A stretch of DNA of 64,000 bases from Acidimicrobiia bacterium (lineage in GTDB: Bacteria > Actinomycetota > Acidimicrobiia > IMCC26256 > PALSA-610). Below, piece after piece: positions 1 to 8,146 of this stretch (within the stretch, counting starts at the first letter, position 1; the number at the start of each line of letters is the position of its first letter). Made by a program: the position numbers and the translations under genes. The notes beneath the pieces are model-generated. The model made no database searches. It was given only the letters and a program-made list of their open reading frames with translations, and was not told the origin of the DNA. Location of the stretch: contig DATBAK010000001.1 in assembly GCA_036271555.1 (NCBI GenBank), positions 62,001 to 126,000 of the forward strand, written 5' to 3'.

Positions 1-176
1 GGCTCGTCGCCGTTGACCCAGACGCGCGACGCGTCCAGCACCGCGCCGAAGTCGGCTCCGTAGCGATCCCGCGCGATGGCCAGGAGCTCCGCGAGCGTCG
101 CCGCGTCGATCGTGTCGTCGCGCCGGGCCGCGACCTCACGCGCGCGCGCGAAGAACAGGACACGAACGACCGGCAC
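1..176 (-). CDS. MoaD/ThiS-like sulfur carrier, C-terminus cut by window edge
   Basis: The minus strand reads from a GTG at 174-176 off the left edge, about 58 codons. The translation opens VPVVRVLFFARAREVA and continues through an ELL segment to SRVWVNGDEP, the beta-grasp pattern of MoaD, the small subunit of molybdopterin synthase. The C-terminal Gly-Gly tail that carries the thiocarboxylate lies outside the window, so MoaD cannot be separated from other ubiquitin-like sulfur carriers. The start lies 4 bp downstream of the stop of the DksA-like gene, which suggests co-transcription. Confidence 0.7.
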   Translation of the reverse strand, partial: MPVVRVLFFARAREVAARRDDTIDAATLAELLAIARDRYGADFGAVLDASRVWVNGDE

Positions 177-180
177 GCCG

Positions 181-537
181 TCAGTCGCGCGTGGTATCGA
201 CGTTCGTGCGCGCCGCGGGGATCGCGTCGAGTCGCTCGGGATCGATGCGCTCGCCGGTGACCTCGTCGACGCCGTACGTGCCGTCGTCGAGGCGCTGGAG
301 CGCGGCCTCGATCTCCGCGAGCTCGAACTCGAGACCTTCGAGGATCGACAGGTCCTTCTCGCGCTCGAAGGTCTCGCCGGTGACGGCGCCCGGCGGGCCT
401 GCGACGTCGATCTTCTCGCCGCTGTCGTCGTCGCGCGCGGTCTCGTCGCGCAACTCGGACACGAGACCCTGCAAGCGCTCGCGCTCGGCGTCGAGTCGCT
501 CCCGCGCGGCACCTTCGTCGATCGGGGTGTCGTCCAT
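181..537 (-). CDS. DksA/TraR-like protein without zinc-finger cysteines
   Basis: The protein has 118 residues. An N-terminal charged coiled-coil segment is followed by the DksA/TraR C-terminal signature: FELAEIEAALQRLDDGTYG, then a GERIDPERLDAIPAAR-like block. In classical members the second block carries C4 zinc ligands (YGxCxxCG). Here the positions read YGVDEVTG, so no zinc ligands remain. DksA relatives act on RNA polymerase through the secondary channel, but a cysteine-free member may have a changed role. I chose the ATG at 537 because a TAGCCT box lies 7 nt upstream of it and it removes a non-family N-terminal extension. Confidence 0.75.
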   Translation of the reverse strand: MDDTPIDEGAARERLDAERERLQGLVSELRDETARDDDSGEKIDVAGPPGAVTGETFEREKDLSILEGLEFELAEIEAALQRLDDGTYGVDEVTGERIDPERLDAIPAARTNVDTTRD

Positions 538-544
538 GGCGCCG

Positions 545-550
545 AGGCTA
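545..550 (-). promoter_or_regulatory. -10 box (TAGCCT) placed for a leaderless start
   Basis: On the minus strand TAGCCT is followed by 7 nt and then the ATG at 537, so transcription would start at or next to the start codon of the DksA-like gene. No Shine-Dalgarno sequence is visible. The same geometry recurs at many genes in this window. Confidence 0.5.
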
Positions 551-572
551 CCCATCCACGGTGAACACACAC

Positions 573-1196
573 TCATGCCCCCGCGAGCCGGGCGCGCAGC
601 ACCATCGCGGTCTCATCGAGGTGCGCGCGCAGGGTCGACAATCGCGACGAGGGGTCGGGCAGCTCGAGCACGCGTTGCGCGTCGAGGGGACCGAGGGCGG
701 CGAACGCGGCGATCTCGTACGCGGCCTGCGCGGGGTCGGTCGCGACGTCGGGCATCGCGACCTCGGTCGAGCCGGGAAGCTGCGCCGCGAGCGCGAGCAC
801 TTCGCGCAACCCGTCGAGCGCGGCGGCGCGCAGTGCTGTCGAATCGCCGGCGCGGTCGTCGACTTCGGGCAGCTCCACGACCTCGGCGCGCGGGTACGGG
901 TCTTCCGGCAGCCAGCGCTCGATCTTCAACCGGGCCGCACCGACGACCGCCAGCGCGAAGCGACCGTCGGCGAGCGGGGCGAACTGCACGACGTGCGCGA
1001 GCGTGCCCACTTCGAAGCGGACGTCGCCACCGCCGACCTCGCTCCCCCGCTCGATGAGGACGATGCCGAACTCCTGGTCGCCGTCGAGCACGTCGCGCAC
1101 GAGCGCGCGATACCGCGGTTCGAACACGTGCAGCGGCAACACGGCGTACGGCATGAGCACGGTGCCGAGCGGGAACATGGGCAGCGTTCGCGTCAC
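573..1196 (-). CDS. LON substrate-binding (N-terminal) domain protein
   Basis: The 207-residue protein matches the free-standing LON N-terminal domain: LPMFPLGTVLMPYAVLPLHVFEPRYR at the start, then the FGIVLIERG strand and a helical second half. It lacks the AAA and Ser/Lys protease domains of Lon, so it is not a protease by itself. Such stand-alone domains are usually annotated as peptidase S16, LON-domain proteins, with a presumed protein-binding role. It starts at GTG 1196, 7 bp after the upstream SirB1-like gene, so the two are probably one transcript. Confidence 0.85.
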   Translation of the reverse strand: MTRTLPMFPLGTVLMPYAVLPLHVFEPRYRALVRDVLDGDQEFGIVLIERGSEVGGGDVRFEVGTLAHVVQFAPLADGRFALAVVGAARLKIERWLPEDPYPRAEVVELPEVDDRAGDSTALRAAALDGLREVLALAAQLPGSTEVAMPDVATDPAQAAYEIAAFAALGPLDAQRVLELPDPSSRLSTLRAHLDETAMVLRARLAGA

Positions 1197-1203
1197 GTCG
1201 CGC

Positions 1204-1986
1204 TCAGTTCAGGCGGGCGCGCAACGAGCGCGCCTCACCGCGTAGGCGCGGTGCGACATCGCCGGGAATCTCGTCCGCGAGCTGATCGAGCGCGTCCGCG
1301 GCATTGGTGATGTTGCCGAGCTGTCCGAGGCGGCGCGCGACGACGACCCGTTCGGGAGCCGGGAGTCCCGCGATCGACAGGTGCAGCGTCGCCATCCACG
1401 TCGCGTGCACGGGATCGGCCGCGAGCGGCGAGCGTTCGAGGTTGGCAAGCATGCGGGCGAGGATCTGGCGCGGTCGAACGGGTGCGAGCATCGACGGCTC
1501 GAACGCGTGATTCGCGCCGACCGCGCGCCGGAAGATCGCCGCGCACTCGTCATCGTCGAGGATCGCACCGCCGGCGAAGACGTCGCAGAACCGGCCCGGG
1601 CTCTCGGGATCGCCGACGAGGAAGTGGCCGGGCATGCCGACCCCGACGGCGGGAACGTCGAGCCGACGTGCGACTTCGAGCATCACCACCGCGAGCGAGA
1701 TGGGAATGCCGAGCCGGCGTTCGAGCACGTCGTCGAGGAACGAGTTCGCAGGATCGTCGTAGCGCTCGACGTTGCCGCGGAACCCTTCGACTGCGAACAG
1801 GAGCCGGCGGACACTGTCGAAGTCGGCGGCATCGCACGCGGCCGCGAGCGTGTCGAGCCGACCGAGCCACTGGTCGAGATCGAGGTTCGCGTGCACGTGC
1901 GCAGCGATGAGCAACGCCGCGCGATCGAGCGGCGGCTCCTGCTTCGCGTCGCCCACCAGCGACGCGAAGCGACCCGTCACGTCCAC
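1204..1986 (-). CDS. SirB1/transglutaminase-like protein
   Basis: The 260-residue protein carries the SirB1-type transglutaminase-like core around residues 60-150: YDDPANSFLDDVLERR, GIPISLAVVMLEVARR and GMPGHFLVG. Its C-terminus is helical and TPR-like (residues 165-250). The family occurs with KdsA/PrmC in proteobacteria and stands alone in actinobacteria; its biochemical function is unsettled. The GTG at 1986 is preferred because TAGCCT lies 7 nt upstream. The reading frame is open further upstream, but that extension does not look like coding sequence. Confidence 0.8.
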   Translation of the reverse strand: MDVTGRFASLVGDAKQEPPLDRAALLIAAHVHANLDLDQWLGRLDTLAAACDAADFDSVRRLLFAVEGFRGNVERYDDPANSFLDDVLERRLGIPISLAVVMLEVARRLDVPAVGVGMPGHFLVGDPESPGRFCDVFAGGAILDDDECAAIFRRAVGANHAFEPSMLAPVRPRQILARMLANLERSPLAADPVHATWMATLHLSIAGLPAPERVVVARRLGQLGNITNAADALDQLADEIPGDVAPRLRGEARSLRARLN

Positions 1987-1993
1987 CCGGCCC

Positions 1994-1999
1994 AGGCTA
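1994..1999 (-). promoter_or_regulatory. -10 box (TAGCCT) for the SirB1-like gene
   Basis: On the minus strand TAGCCT lies 7 nt before the GTG at 1986, the spacing of a leaderless transcript. Confidence 0.5.
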
Positions 2000-2017
2000 G
2001 GCCCGCAAGCGACGAGC

Positions 2018-2045
2018 GGAGCGAGCAAGCGAACTCGCTCGCTCC
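2018..2045 (-). terminator. Hairpin after the solute-binding protein gene
   Basis: A perfect 9-bp inverted repeat, GGAGCGAGC (2018-2026) and GCTCGCTCC (2037-2045), is separated by a 10-nt loop. It lies about 40 bp beyond the stop of the solute-binding lipoprotein gene. There is no clear U-tract, so an intrinsic terminator is inferred from position and stem strength. Confidence 0.45.
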
Positions 2046-2085
2046 CACCCCGCCGCAAGGGCGAGCGTGCAAGCCCGACCAGAAG

Positions 2086-3807
2086 CTAGGCGCACACCCC
2101 GTTCGTGCATCCCCACTCGTTGATGTTCCAGAACATGCCCTCGATCGAGTTGTCGGTGATCGGACCGACGACGTGCGAGCTCCAGATCAAGATGTCGGGG
2201 AGCGGGTCGAGCGGCAGCACGTTCACGTCGGCGGCCATGAGGTCGTCGGCCTTCGCGGCGTCGGCACGTCGCGTCGCGTCGTCGAGGCTGTTGTCGACGC
2301 CCTCGAGCAGCGTGTCGAGCTTCGGGTTGCGGATGCGGAAGTAGTTCTGGCCCGAGTTCTGGTTCGCGGGTCCGGGGACGTTCTGCGAGCAGAACTGGCT
2401 GCACTGGCCCGGCGTGAGGCCGGCGAGGCCGCTCGCGATCACGAGGACGTCGAGGTTGCCCGCGGGCAGGTCGGTGCCGCCGATCTGCGCGAGGGAGCGG
2501 AAGTCGACCTTCACGGCGAAGCCCGCGTCCTTCAGCTCCTGCTGCACGACCTGCGTCGTGAGCTGGCGGCGCTTGTCGCCCGCGGTCGTCGTGATCGTGA
2601 ACGACGCGGTCTTTCCGTCCTTCGCCCAGACGCCGAGCGCGTTCTTCTTCCATCCCGCGTTGGTCATGAGCTTGGTCACCATCGACAGGTCGAGGTGGTA
2701 CTTCGACCATGCGCTCTGGTCGGAGTAGTCCTTCAACGCGTACGCGTTGATCGAGTTCGACGGCTCGTCGACACCGAGGCGGCCGAAGAGCTGCTTCACC
2801 ACCGCGTCACGATCGACCGCGTACGCGAACGCGCGGCGCACCGCGACGTCGGTGAACGGGTACCTCGCGTTGTCGATCCAGAGCGCCTCGACGTACGCGG
2901 TGTGCGAGTTCGTCACGACGTGCGCGCTGGGAAGACCCTGCGCGATCGCGTCGACGACGTCGATCTGCGGGTTCGGGTAGATCGCCTGCACCTGCTTCGA
3001 GCGGAACGCCTGGAATTCGGCCGCAGTGTCGGACTCGAACTTGAACACGACCTTGTCGAGGTGCGGCTTGTCGCCCCAGTACTTCGTGTTCGGCGTCAGC
3101 GTGATGTTGTCGCCCTTGGTCCAGTCCGCGAACCACGGACCGCCGGACCAGTGGTAGCCGTTCTTCATCAGCGAGTCGCGGTCACGCCCTTCGAGAAGGT
3201 GCGACGGGTAGACGCCGGTGTTGCCGGAGAAGAGGTTCTGCCAACCGGCGTACACCGCACCGGCCTTGTACGTGACGACCGGACGCAGCGGCTGCGAGCA
3301 GTCGACGCGCGCGATGTCGCTGTAACCGGTGCGGTCGAGGATGTCGTCCGAGCTCTTTTCCTGATCGACCGTGTACGCGAAGTCGGAGCACGTGATCGGC
3401 ACGCCGTCGGACCACTGTGCCTTCGGGTTGAGGTGATACGTGATCGTCTCGACGGGCTTCGCCGCGAACACGGGCGCGCTCGTCACGAGGTTGCTCGGCA
3501 CGTTGCGCAGCGAGCCGTCGGCGCGCGGGTCGACGTCGAAGACGCGCGGGATCGTCTGGTACTGCGCCATCCAGCTGCCCCAGCTCGACGCCGCGCAGTT
3601 CCCGAGCCAGTCGAAGCAGTCGGGTTCCTGCTCCGCGCCGACGGTCAGGGTGCCACCGTTGCTCGTGACCGCGGTCGTCGTCGGGGGCGCGCTCGAAGAC
3701 GCGCCGTTCTTGCCGGCGGTGCTCGCGGTGCTGCCGCACGCGCCGAGCAGGCCCACTGCGGTGAGCACCGCGAGGAGGCGGACGGATTGCACATGGCGGG
3801 AGCGCAT
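2086..3807 (-). CDS. ABC transporter substrate-binding lipoprotein, family 5 (oligopeptide/dipeptide type)
   Basis: The 573-residue protein begins with a lipoprotein signal (MRSRHVQSVRLLAVLTAVG, lipobox LLGAC), then a Ser/Thr-rich linker and an SBP_bac_5 fold. Family landmarks are the TITYHLNPKAQWSDGVPIT segment near residue 120, the YPFTDVAVRRAFAYAVDRD segment in the middle, and a late ligand-lobe crossover. Family 5 proteins bind peptides, nickel or other small ligands and pass them to permease pairs. No permease or ATPase gene is adjacent, so this is an orphan receptor and its ligand cannot be read from context. Confidence 0.9.
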   Translation of the reverse strand: MRSRHVQSVRLLAVLTAVGLLGACGSTASTAGKNGASSSAPPTTTAVTSNGGTLTVGAEQEPDCFDWLGNCAASSWGSWMAQYQTIPRVFDVDPRADGSLRNVPSNLVTSAPVFAAKPVETITYHLNPKAQWSDGVPITCSDFAYTVDQEKSSDDILDRTGYSDIARVDCSQPLRPVVTYKAGAVYAGWQNLFSGNTGVYPSHLLEGRDRDSLMKNGYHWSGGPWFADWTKGDNITLTPNTKYWGDKPHLDKVVFKFESDTAAEFQAFRSKQVQAIYPNPQIDVVDAIAQGLPSAHVVTNSHTAYVEALWIDNARYPFTDVAVRRAFAYAVDRDAVVKQLFGRLGVDEPSNSINAYALKDYSDQSAWSKYHLDLSMVTKLMTNAGWKKNALGVWAKDGKTASFTITTTAGDKRRQLTTQVVQQELKDAGFAVKVDFRSLAQIGGTDLPAGNLDVLVIASGLAGLTPGQCSQFCSQNVPGPANQNSGQNYFRIRNPKLDTLLEGVDNSLDDATRRADAAKADDLMAADVNVLPLDPLPDILIWSSHVVGPITDNSIEGMFWNINEWGCTNGVCA

Positions 3808-3945
3808 GGGGGCCTTTCGGACGACGCAGCTCCGCCCCGGAGAGACGGTAGCCCTCTCCAGAACTCCTTCGGATCAACCCGTGAGAACTTGACGCCTTCG
3901 TTCCAAATGCGGTGCGACGCCGGCGCTCCGTGACCGCCGCACCGG

Positions 3946-3951
3946 TACAAT
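3946..3951 (+). promoter_or_regulatory. -10 box (TACAAT) of fur, leaderless geometry
   Basis: TACAAT is followed by 6 nt and then ATG at 3958. The -10 box is near-consensus and leaves no room for a Shine-Dalgarno sequence. No convincing -35 box is seen at 16-18 bp. Confidence 0.55.
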
Positions 3952-3957
3952 CCGGGC

Positions 3958-4404
3958 ATGGTGGCGCCACCGACGCAGGACTGGCACGCGGCCGCGACGG
4001 CGCACCTCGCGCGAGCGGGACAGCGATTGACGGCGAAGCGCGCGTCGATCGTCGAGGTGCTCGCGACCAGCGAGCGGCCGCTCACGATGCCCGAGATCCG
4101 CGACCTGCGACCCGATCTCGCGCAGAGCTCGCTGTACCGGAACCTCGTCGAGCTCGAGCAGGCCGGGGTCGTCCGGCGGGTCGTCACACACGACGAGTTC
4201 GCCCGCTACGAGCTCGGTGAGTCGCTGTCGGGACACCATCACCATCTCGTGTGCTCGAGCTGTGGCGTCGTCGAGGACGTGCCGGCATCGCCGGGCCTGG
4301 AGCGGTCGGTCGCCGCCGCGGTTGCGGGTGCCGCCGAAGCGACCGGCTTCCGCATCGACCACCATCGGCTGGACCTGATCGGGCTCTGCCGCCGCTGCGC
4401 CTGA
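3958..4404 (+). CDS. Fur-family metalloregulator (Fur or Zur)
   Basis: The 148-residue protein has the usual Fur length. It carries an N-terminal winged helix (RLTAKRASIVEVL, then SSLYRNLVELEQAGVV), the metal-binding GHHHHLVCSSCG motif and a C-terminal CRRC pair that completes the structural zinc site. Fur-family proteins repress metal-uptake or peroxide-response genes with bound Fe, Zn or Mn. The sequence does not tell Fur from Zur, and no metal transporter is adjacent. It is divergent from the solute-binding lipoprotein across a 150-bp gap, so shared control is possible. Confidence 0.9.
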   Translation: MVAPPTQDWHAAATAHLARAGQRLTAKRASIVEVLATSERPLTMPEIRDLRPDLAQSSLYRNLVELEQAGVVRRVVTHDEFARYELGESLSGHHHHLVCSSCGVVEDVPASPGLERSVAAAVAGAAEATGFRIDHHRLDLIGLCRRCA

Positions 4405-4513
4405 TCATTCGCTCGCTCCTTCGCCGGCTCCCCTCCGGCTCGCCCACTCGAACGCTCGCTGGTGAGCCCCGACGCCCGCTCCGCGCTCGCCTTCGGCCGC
4501 GCGTGAGAACACC

Positions 4514-4519
4514 TAGCCT
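4514..4519 (+). promoter_or_regulatory. -10 box (TAGCCT) of map
   Basis: TAGCCT lies 6 nt before the GTG at 4526. The 4405-4513 stretch between fur and this box has no gene; it is rich in GCTCGC repeats and weak hairpins (for example GCCGG/CCGGC at 4423-4439). Confidence 0.5.
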
Positions 4520-4525
4520 GGGAAC

Positions 4526-5506
4526 GTGAGCAAGCGCCAGCAGAAGCGGCGCCTGGACCGCCGCCGCGAGACGTCGACGGGACCGGGCACCGAGTTGCGC
4601 ACCGATGTGCGGAGCCGGGTGCGCGTGCGCGCGGGTCGGCTCTCGCCCGAGCGCGCGGTTCCGGCCGAGATCCCGCGTCCGCCTTATGTGCGCGGCCCGG
4701 GCGCGCTCGTGCCGTCGTTCCCGCCCAGCGAGCTCGCGGACCGCATGCGGCGAGCGGGTCAGGCCGCGCGCGAGGTGCTGCTCGAGATCGCGCCCGCAGT
4801 TCGACCGGGCGTCACCACCGACGAGCTCGATCGCATCTGCCACGAAGCGTGCATCGCGCGCGGCGGCTACCCGAGCCCGCTGCACTACAAGGGCTACCCG
4901 AAGTCGCTCTGCACGTCGGTGAACGAGGTCATCTGTCACGGCATCCCCGACGACCGCGCGCTGGTGGAGGGCGACATCGTCAACTGCGACGTCACGATCT
5001 ACCTCGACGGCGTGCACGGCGACCACAGCGAGACGTTCTGCGTCGGCGAGTGCGATCCCGAAGCCGCGCGCCTCGTGCGGGTGACGCGCGAATCGCTCTG
5101 GCACGGCATCGCCGCCGCGCATCCGGGTGGACACATCAACGAGATCGGGCGCGCGATCCAGGCCCACGCGGAGGGCGAAGGATTCGGCGTCGTGCGCATG
5201 TTCGTCGGGCACGGCGTCGGTCGCGACTTCCACACCGCGCCGTCGGTACCGCACTACTTCGACCCGCACGCCAACCAGATCCTCGAACCCGGGCTCACGT
5301 TCACGATCGAACCGATGATCACCGCGGGTTCGTACGAGGTCGATCGCATCTGGCCCGACGGGTGGACCGCGGTGACCGCCGACGGCTCGCTCACCGCGCA
5401 GTTCGAGCACGCGTTGCTCGTCACGCCGACGGGCATCGAGGTGCTCACGCTGCTGCCGGACGAGCCGCTCGAACTGCCGCTCCACGACGAAGTCGCGCGC
5501 CGATAG
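4526..5506 (+). CDS. map: Type I methionine aminopeptidase
   Basis: The 326-residue protein removes the initiator methionine from nascent proteins. The metal-site landmarks of MAP-1 are present: the conserved His in the YPSPLHYKGYPKS loop region, the ligand Asp residues in NCDVTIYLDGVHGDHSETF, the His in FVGHGVGRDFHTAP and the Glu in TFTIEPM with a second Glu in QFEHALLV. An extra basic N-terminal extension of about 75 residues (KRQQKRRLDRRR) precedes the catalytic core, as in long actinobacterial MetAPs that may contact the ribosome. The GTG start has a leaderless -10 box upstream. Confidence 0.95.
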   Translation: MSKRQQKRRLDRRRETSTGPGTELRTDVRSRVRVRAGRLSPERAVPAEIPRPPYVRGPGALVPSFPPSELADRMRRAGQAAREVLLEIAPAVRPGVTTDELDRICHEACIARGGYPSPLHYKGYPKSLCTSVNEVICHGIPDDRALVEGDIVNCDVTIYLDGVHGDHSETFCVGECDPEAARLVRVTRESLWHGIAAAHPGGHINEIGRAIQAHAEGEGFGVVRMFVGHGVGRDFHTAPSVPHYFDPHANQILEPGLTFTIEPMITAGSYEVDRIWPDGWTAVTADGSLTAQFEHALLVTPTGIEVLTLLPDEPLELPLHDEVARR

Positions 5507-5516
5507 CCTCCCGCCC

Positions 5517-6284
5517 GTGCGGCTGGCGGGGGAACGAGCGCTCATCACCGGGTCGACGTCGGGCATCGGTCGCGCGATCGCGCAGCGGTTCGCGGAAGCG
5601 GGCGCGGTCGTGTGCGTCACCGGACGCGACCGGGTGCGCGGCGACGCGGTCGTCGCGCAGATCGACGCGGCGGGTGGCGTCGCGCACTTCGTGCCGGCGG
5701 AGCTGCGCGACGAGGACGCGTGCACCGCGCTCGTCGAGCACGCGGCCGAGCGCATCGGTGGGCTCACGATCCTCGTCAACAACGCCGCGGGAGGCGACGG
5801 CGGCGACGGCCCGATCGGCGACATCACGACCGAAGCGTGGAACGCGATCCTCACGGTCAACCTGACCGCGCCGATGTGGCTGACGCGCGCCGCGATCGCT
5901 CATTTGCTCGACGCGGGCCACGGCTCGATCGTCAACATCTCGACCCGCCAGGCCGAGCGCGCCAGCCGCGGGTTCGCCGCGTACATCGCGAGCAAGGGCG
6001 GCTTGAACGCGCTCACGCGGTCGATCGCGGTCGACTACGCCGATCGCAACATCCGCTGCAACACGATCAGCCCCGGCTACGTGTTGAACGACCGCCGCGA
6101 CGCCGACATCGACGACGACCGCCGCGCGCGGTACGAGGGCATGCACCTCACGCGCCTCGGCGTCGCCGACGACATCGCGTACGCGGCGGTGTACCTCGCA
6201 TCGCGCGAGTCGGACTTCGTCACCGGCCTGAACCTCCAGGTCGACGGGGGCAGCAGCATCGCCCGCGGCCTCACGCTGGGCTGA
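5517..6284 (+). CDS. Short-chain dehydrogenase/reductase
   Basis: The 255-residue classical SDR has the nucleotide-binding glycine motif TGSTSGIG at residues 10-17, NNAAGG near residue 85, the catalytic Ser in NISTRQ, and YIASK supplying the Tyr/Lys pair. The ending LNLQVDGGSS is typical. The GTG start lies 10 bp after the map stop, and the gene is followed 2 bp later by a sugar isomerase-like gene, so the two probably form an operon. The pairing suggests oxidation and isomerisation of a sugar or polyol, but the substrate is not readable. Confidence 0.85.
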   Translation: MRLAGERALITGSTSGIGRAIAQRFAEAGAVVCVTGRDRVRGDAVVAQIDAAGGVAHFVPAELRDEDACTALVEHAAERIGGLTILVNNAAGGDGGDGPIGDITTEAWNAILTVNLTAPMWLTRAAIAHLLDAGHGSIVNISTRQAERASRGFAAYIASKGGLNALTRSIAVDYADRNIRCNTISPGYVLNDRRDADIDDDRRARYEGMHLTRLGVADDIAYAAVYLASRESDFVTGLNLQVDGGSSIARGLTLG

Positions 6285-6286
6285 CC

Positions 6287-7093
6287 GTGCATCCCCGCAT
6301 CTGCGTCAGCGCGATCAGCTCCTTCCGGCTCGACCTCGCGGCCGACATCGAGCTCTGGGCCGCGAACGGAATCGACTGCGTGGGCGTATCGGTCGCGAAG
6401 CTCGACGCCTTCGGATGGGAGGAGGGCGTCGCCCGCATCGTCGACTCGGGTGTGCGGGTCGGGAACCTCATCGGGGTGGGCGCGTTCCTCCTGACCGACC
6501 CGTCGCAGTGGGAACCGCAGCGCGAGCGCTTGCTCCGAGCGCTGCACGCGGGCCACACCATGGGCGCCGAGTGCGTCGTCTTCACGACCGGCCCCGCGCG
6601 CGAGCTGCCGTGGGACGAGGCCGCGGACGCGCTCGAGACGGCACTCGCGCCCGTGCTCGTCGAGGCGAACGCGCTCGGCATCCCGTTCGCGGTCGAGCAC
6701 ACGAACTCCCTGCGCGTCGACGTCGGCTTCGTGCACTCGTTGCGCGACGTCGTCGACCTCGCCCGCCGGCTCGGCACCGGCGTGTGCATGGAGATCAACG
6801 CGTGCTGGGCGGAGCGCGGCCTCGCGGGCACGATCGCGTCGTCGATGGACGCGATCCGGCTCGTGCAGGTGAGCGACTTCTCGATCGGCACACTCGCGAC
6901 ACCGGACCGGCTCGTGCCCGGCGACGGCGACATCCCGCTCGCGCGGATTCTCGGGCAGGTGCTCGCCGCCGGCTACGACGGCGTATTCGACCTCGAGCTC
7001 ATCGGGCCCAAGATCGACGCCGAGGGCTACGCGTCGGCGGTGCCGCGCGCGGTCGACGCGCTCGGCTCACTCCTCACCGGTCTCGGCGCCTGA
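6287..7093 (+). CDS. Sugar phosphate isomerase/epimerase-like TIM barrel
   Basis: The 268-residue protein fits the xylose-isomerase-like TIM-barrel superfamily (AP_endonuc_2). Alternating strands carry acidic and His residues of the usual metal site: the Glu in FAVEHTNSLR, the Glu in VCMEINACW, the VQVSDF strand, and the Glu in FDLELIG at the end. Family members isomerise or epimerise sugars or inositol derivatives. It sits directly downstream of an SDR, which supports a role in carbohydrate catabolism. The last 27 bp overlap the convergent DUF2332 gene. Confidence 0.75.
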   Translation: MHPRICVSAISSFRLDLAADIELWAANGIDCVGVSVAKLDAFGWEEGVARIVDSGVRVGNLIGVGAFLLTDPSQWEPQRERLLRALHAGHTMGAECVVFTTGPARELPWDEAADALETALAPVLVEANALGIPFAVEHTNSLRVDVGFVHSLRDVVDLARRLGTGVCMEINACWAERGLAGTIASSMDAIRLVQVSDFSIGTLATPDRLVPGDGDIPLARILGQVLAAGYDGVFDLELIGPKIDAEGYASAVPRAVDALGSLLTGLGA

Positions 7094-8146
7094 CGGCGCG
7101 GGCCACCGCACCGGGCCTGCGTGGAAGCCGGCGGTCGCGAGCAGCTCTTCGTCGCCGCCGGGCCAGCCGGTGAGCCTCAGCTCGGTCCAGTGACTGTTCT
7201 CGTTCGGCTCCAGGCGCAGGTACGCGACCGGCGCGTGGCTCGTCGCGTGCGCGCCGGCGGCTGCGAGCGCTTCTGCTATCGCGTCGCGCCGCGCGTCGTC
7301 GAGGTACTGCCAGAAGATCGAGTGCATCACGACGGTCGCGATGCCGTCGTGTGCGCGCGCGAGCTGCGCCGGCACCCACTCCGCCGCGTCGGCACGGTCG
7401 ACGTCGACGGGCGTCGTCGCGGCGATCGCGAGCGCGGCGCGCAGTGCTTCGAAGCGCGCGTCCTGCCCGGGCCACACGTACGACAACAGCGTGAGCCCGG
7501 CTTCGGGATCATTCGTCGCGTCGATCGGGTTACGGTCGCAGCCGCGACGTTCGACGATGCGCGTGCTCGCGTCGAACGGCGGCGCATCCGGCAACCACAG
7601 ATCGACGAACCGCACCGCCGACGCACGGTCGCCCCAGCTCGCGCCGCCCTGCTCGTACCAGTAACGGTCGAGCCGCAGGTTGAGAGCGGCGCTCGTACCG
7701 ATCTCGAGCAGGCGGATCGGGAGCCCGAACCGCTGCGCGACGACGGCGAGGCCCGCGGCGAGCGACGCGGTGCGACCGACCTCGTTCGTCTGCGGTGGGC
7801 GCGCGAGCGCGTCGACCAGCATCGCCGGACGCGATTCGAGCAGCGCGCGGAAGGCCGGCCACGCCGCGGTCGCGTCGCCGTCGCCGCCCGTCGTCGGGAA
7901 GCGCGGCGCGAGGTCGGGCGCGCCACCGGCCAGCACGAGCCGATGCACGCCGCCGAGCATTCGGATCGGGTACGCCGCGTCGGATCCTTCGTGCTCGTGC
8001 GCCGCGAGCAGCGCGTGCACGACGCCGCCGGCCTCGAAGTCGTCGGCCGTGAGGTCGAGGAGGTCGCCGTAGAACGGAGAGCCGAGGTGCCGGCACGCCC
8101 ATCCCTGCAGCCGCAGCTGGTCCGGCATTGCTTGCGCCGGAGTCAC
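7067..8146 (-). CDS. DUF2332 protein
   Basis: About 359 residues. It matches the actinobacterial DUF2332 family: QTNEVGRTASLAAGL in the middle, LLEIGTSAALNLRLDRY, RGCDRNPIDAT, and VMHSIFWQYLDD near the end. The LLEIGTSAALNL block resembles a Rossmann or SAM-binding loop, but no function is established for the family. The start is taken at the GTG 8146, whose GTGA overlaps the stop of the upstream thioesterase by 4 nt; the long in-frame extension upstream is antisense noise. It was probably made with the thioesterase and SDR upstream. Confidence 0.8.
   Translation of the reverse strand: MTPAQAMPDQLRLQGWACRHLGSPFYGDLLDLTADDFEAGGVVHALLAAHEHEGSDAAYPIRMLGGVHRLVLAGGAPDLAPRFPTTGGDGDATAAWPAFRALLESRPAMLVDALARPPQTNEVGRTASLAAGLAVVAQRFGLPIRLLEIGTSAALNLRLDRYWYEQGGASWGDRASAVRFVDLWLPDAPPFDASTRIVERRGCDRNPIDATNDPEAGLTLLSYVWPGQDARFEALRAALAIAATTPVDVDRADAAEWVPAQLARAHDGIATVVMHSIFWQYLDDARRDAIAEALAAAGAHATSHAPVAYLRLEPNENSHWTELRLTGWPGGDEELLATAGFHAGPVRWPAPSGAETGEE

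Noticed and set aside
1381-3933. 850-codon plus-strand open frame
   Set aside because: It is antisense to the SirB1-like and family 5 lipoprotein genes, is dominated by Arg/Val/Glu/Asp codon shadows and has no domain. High GC makes such frames common.
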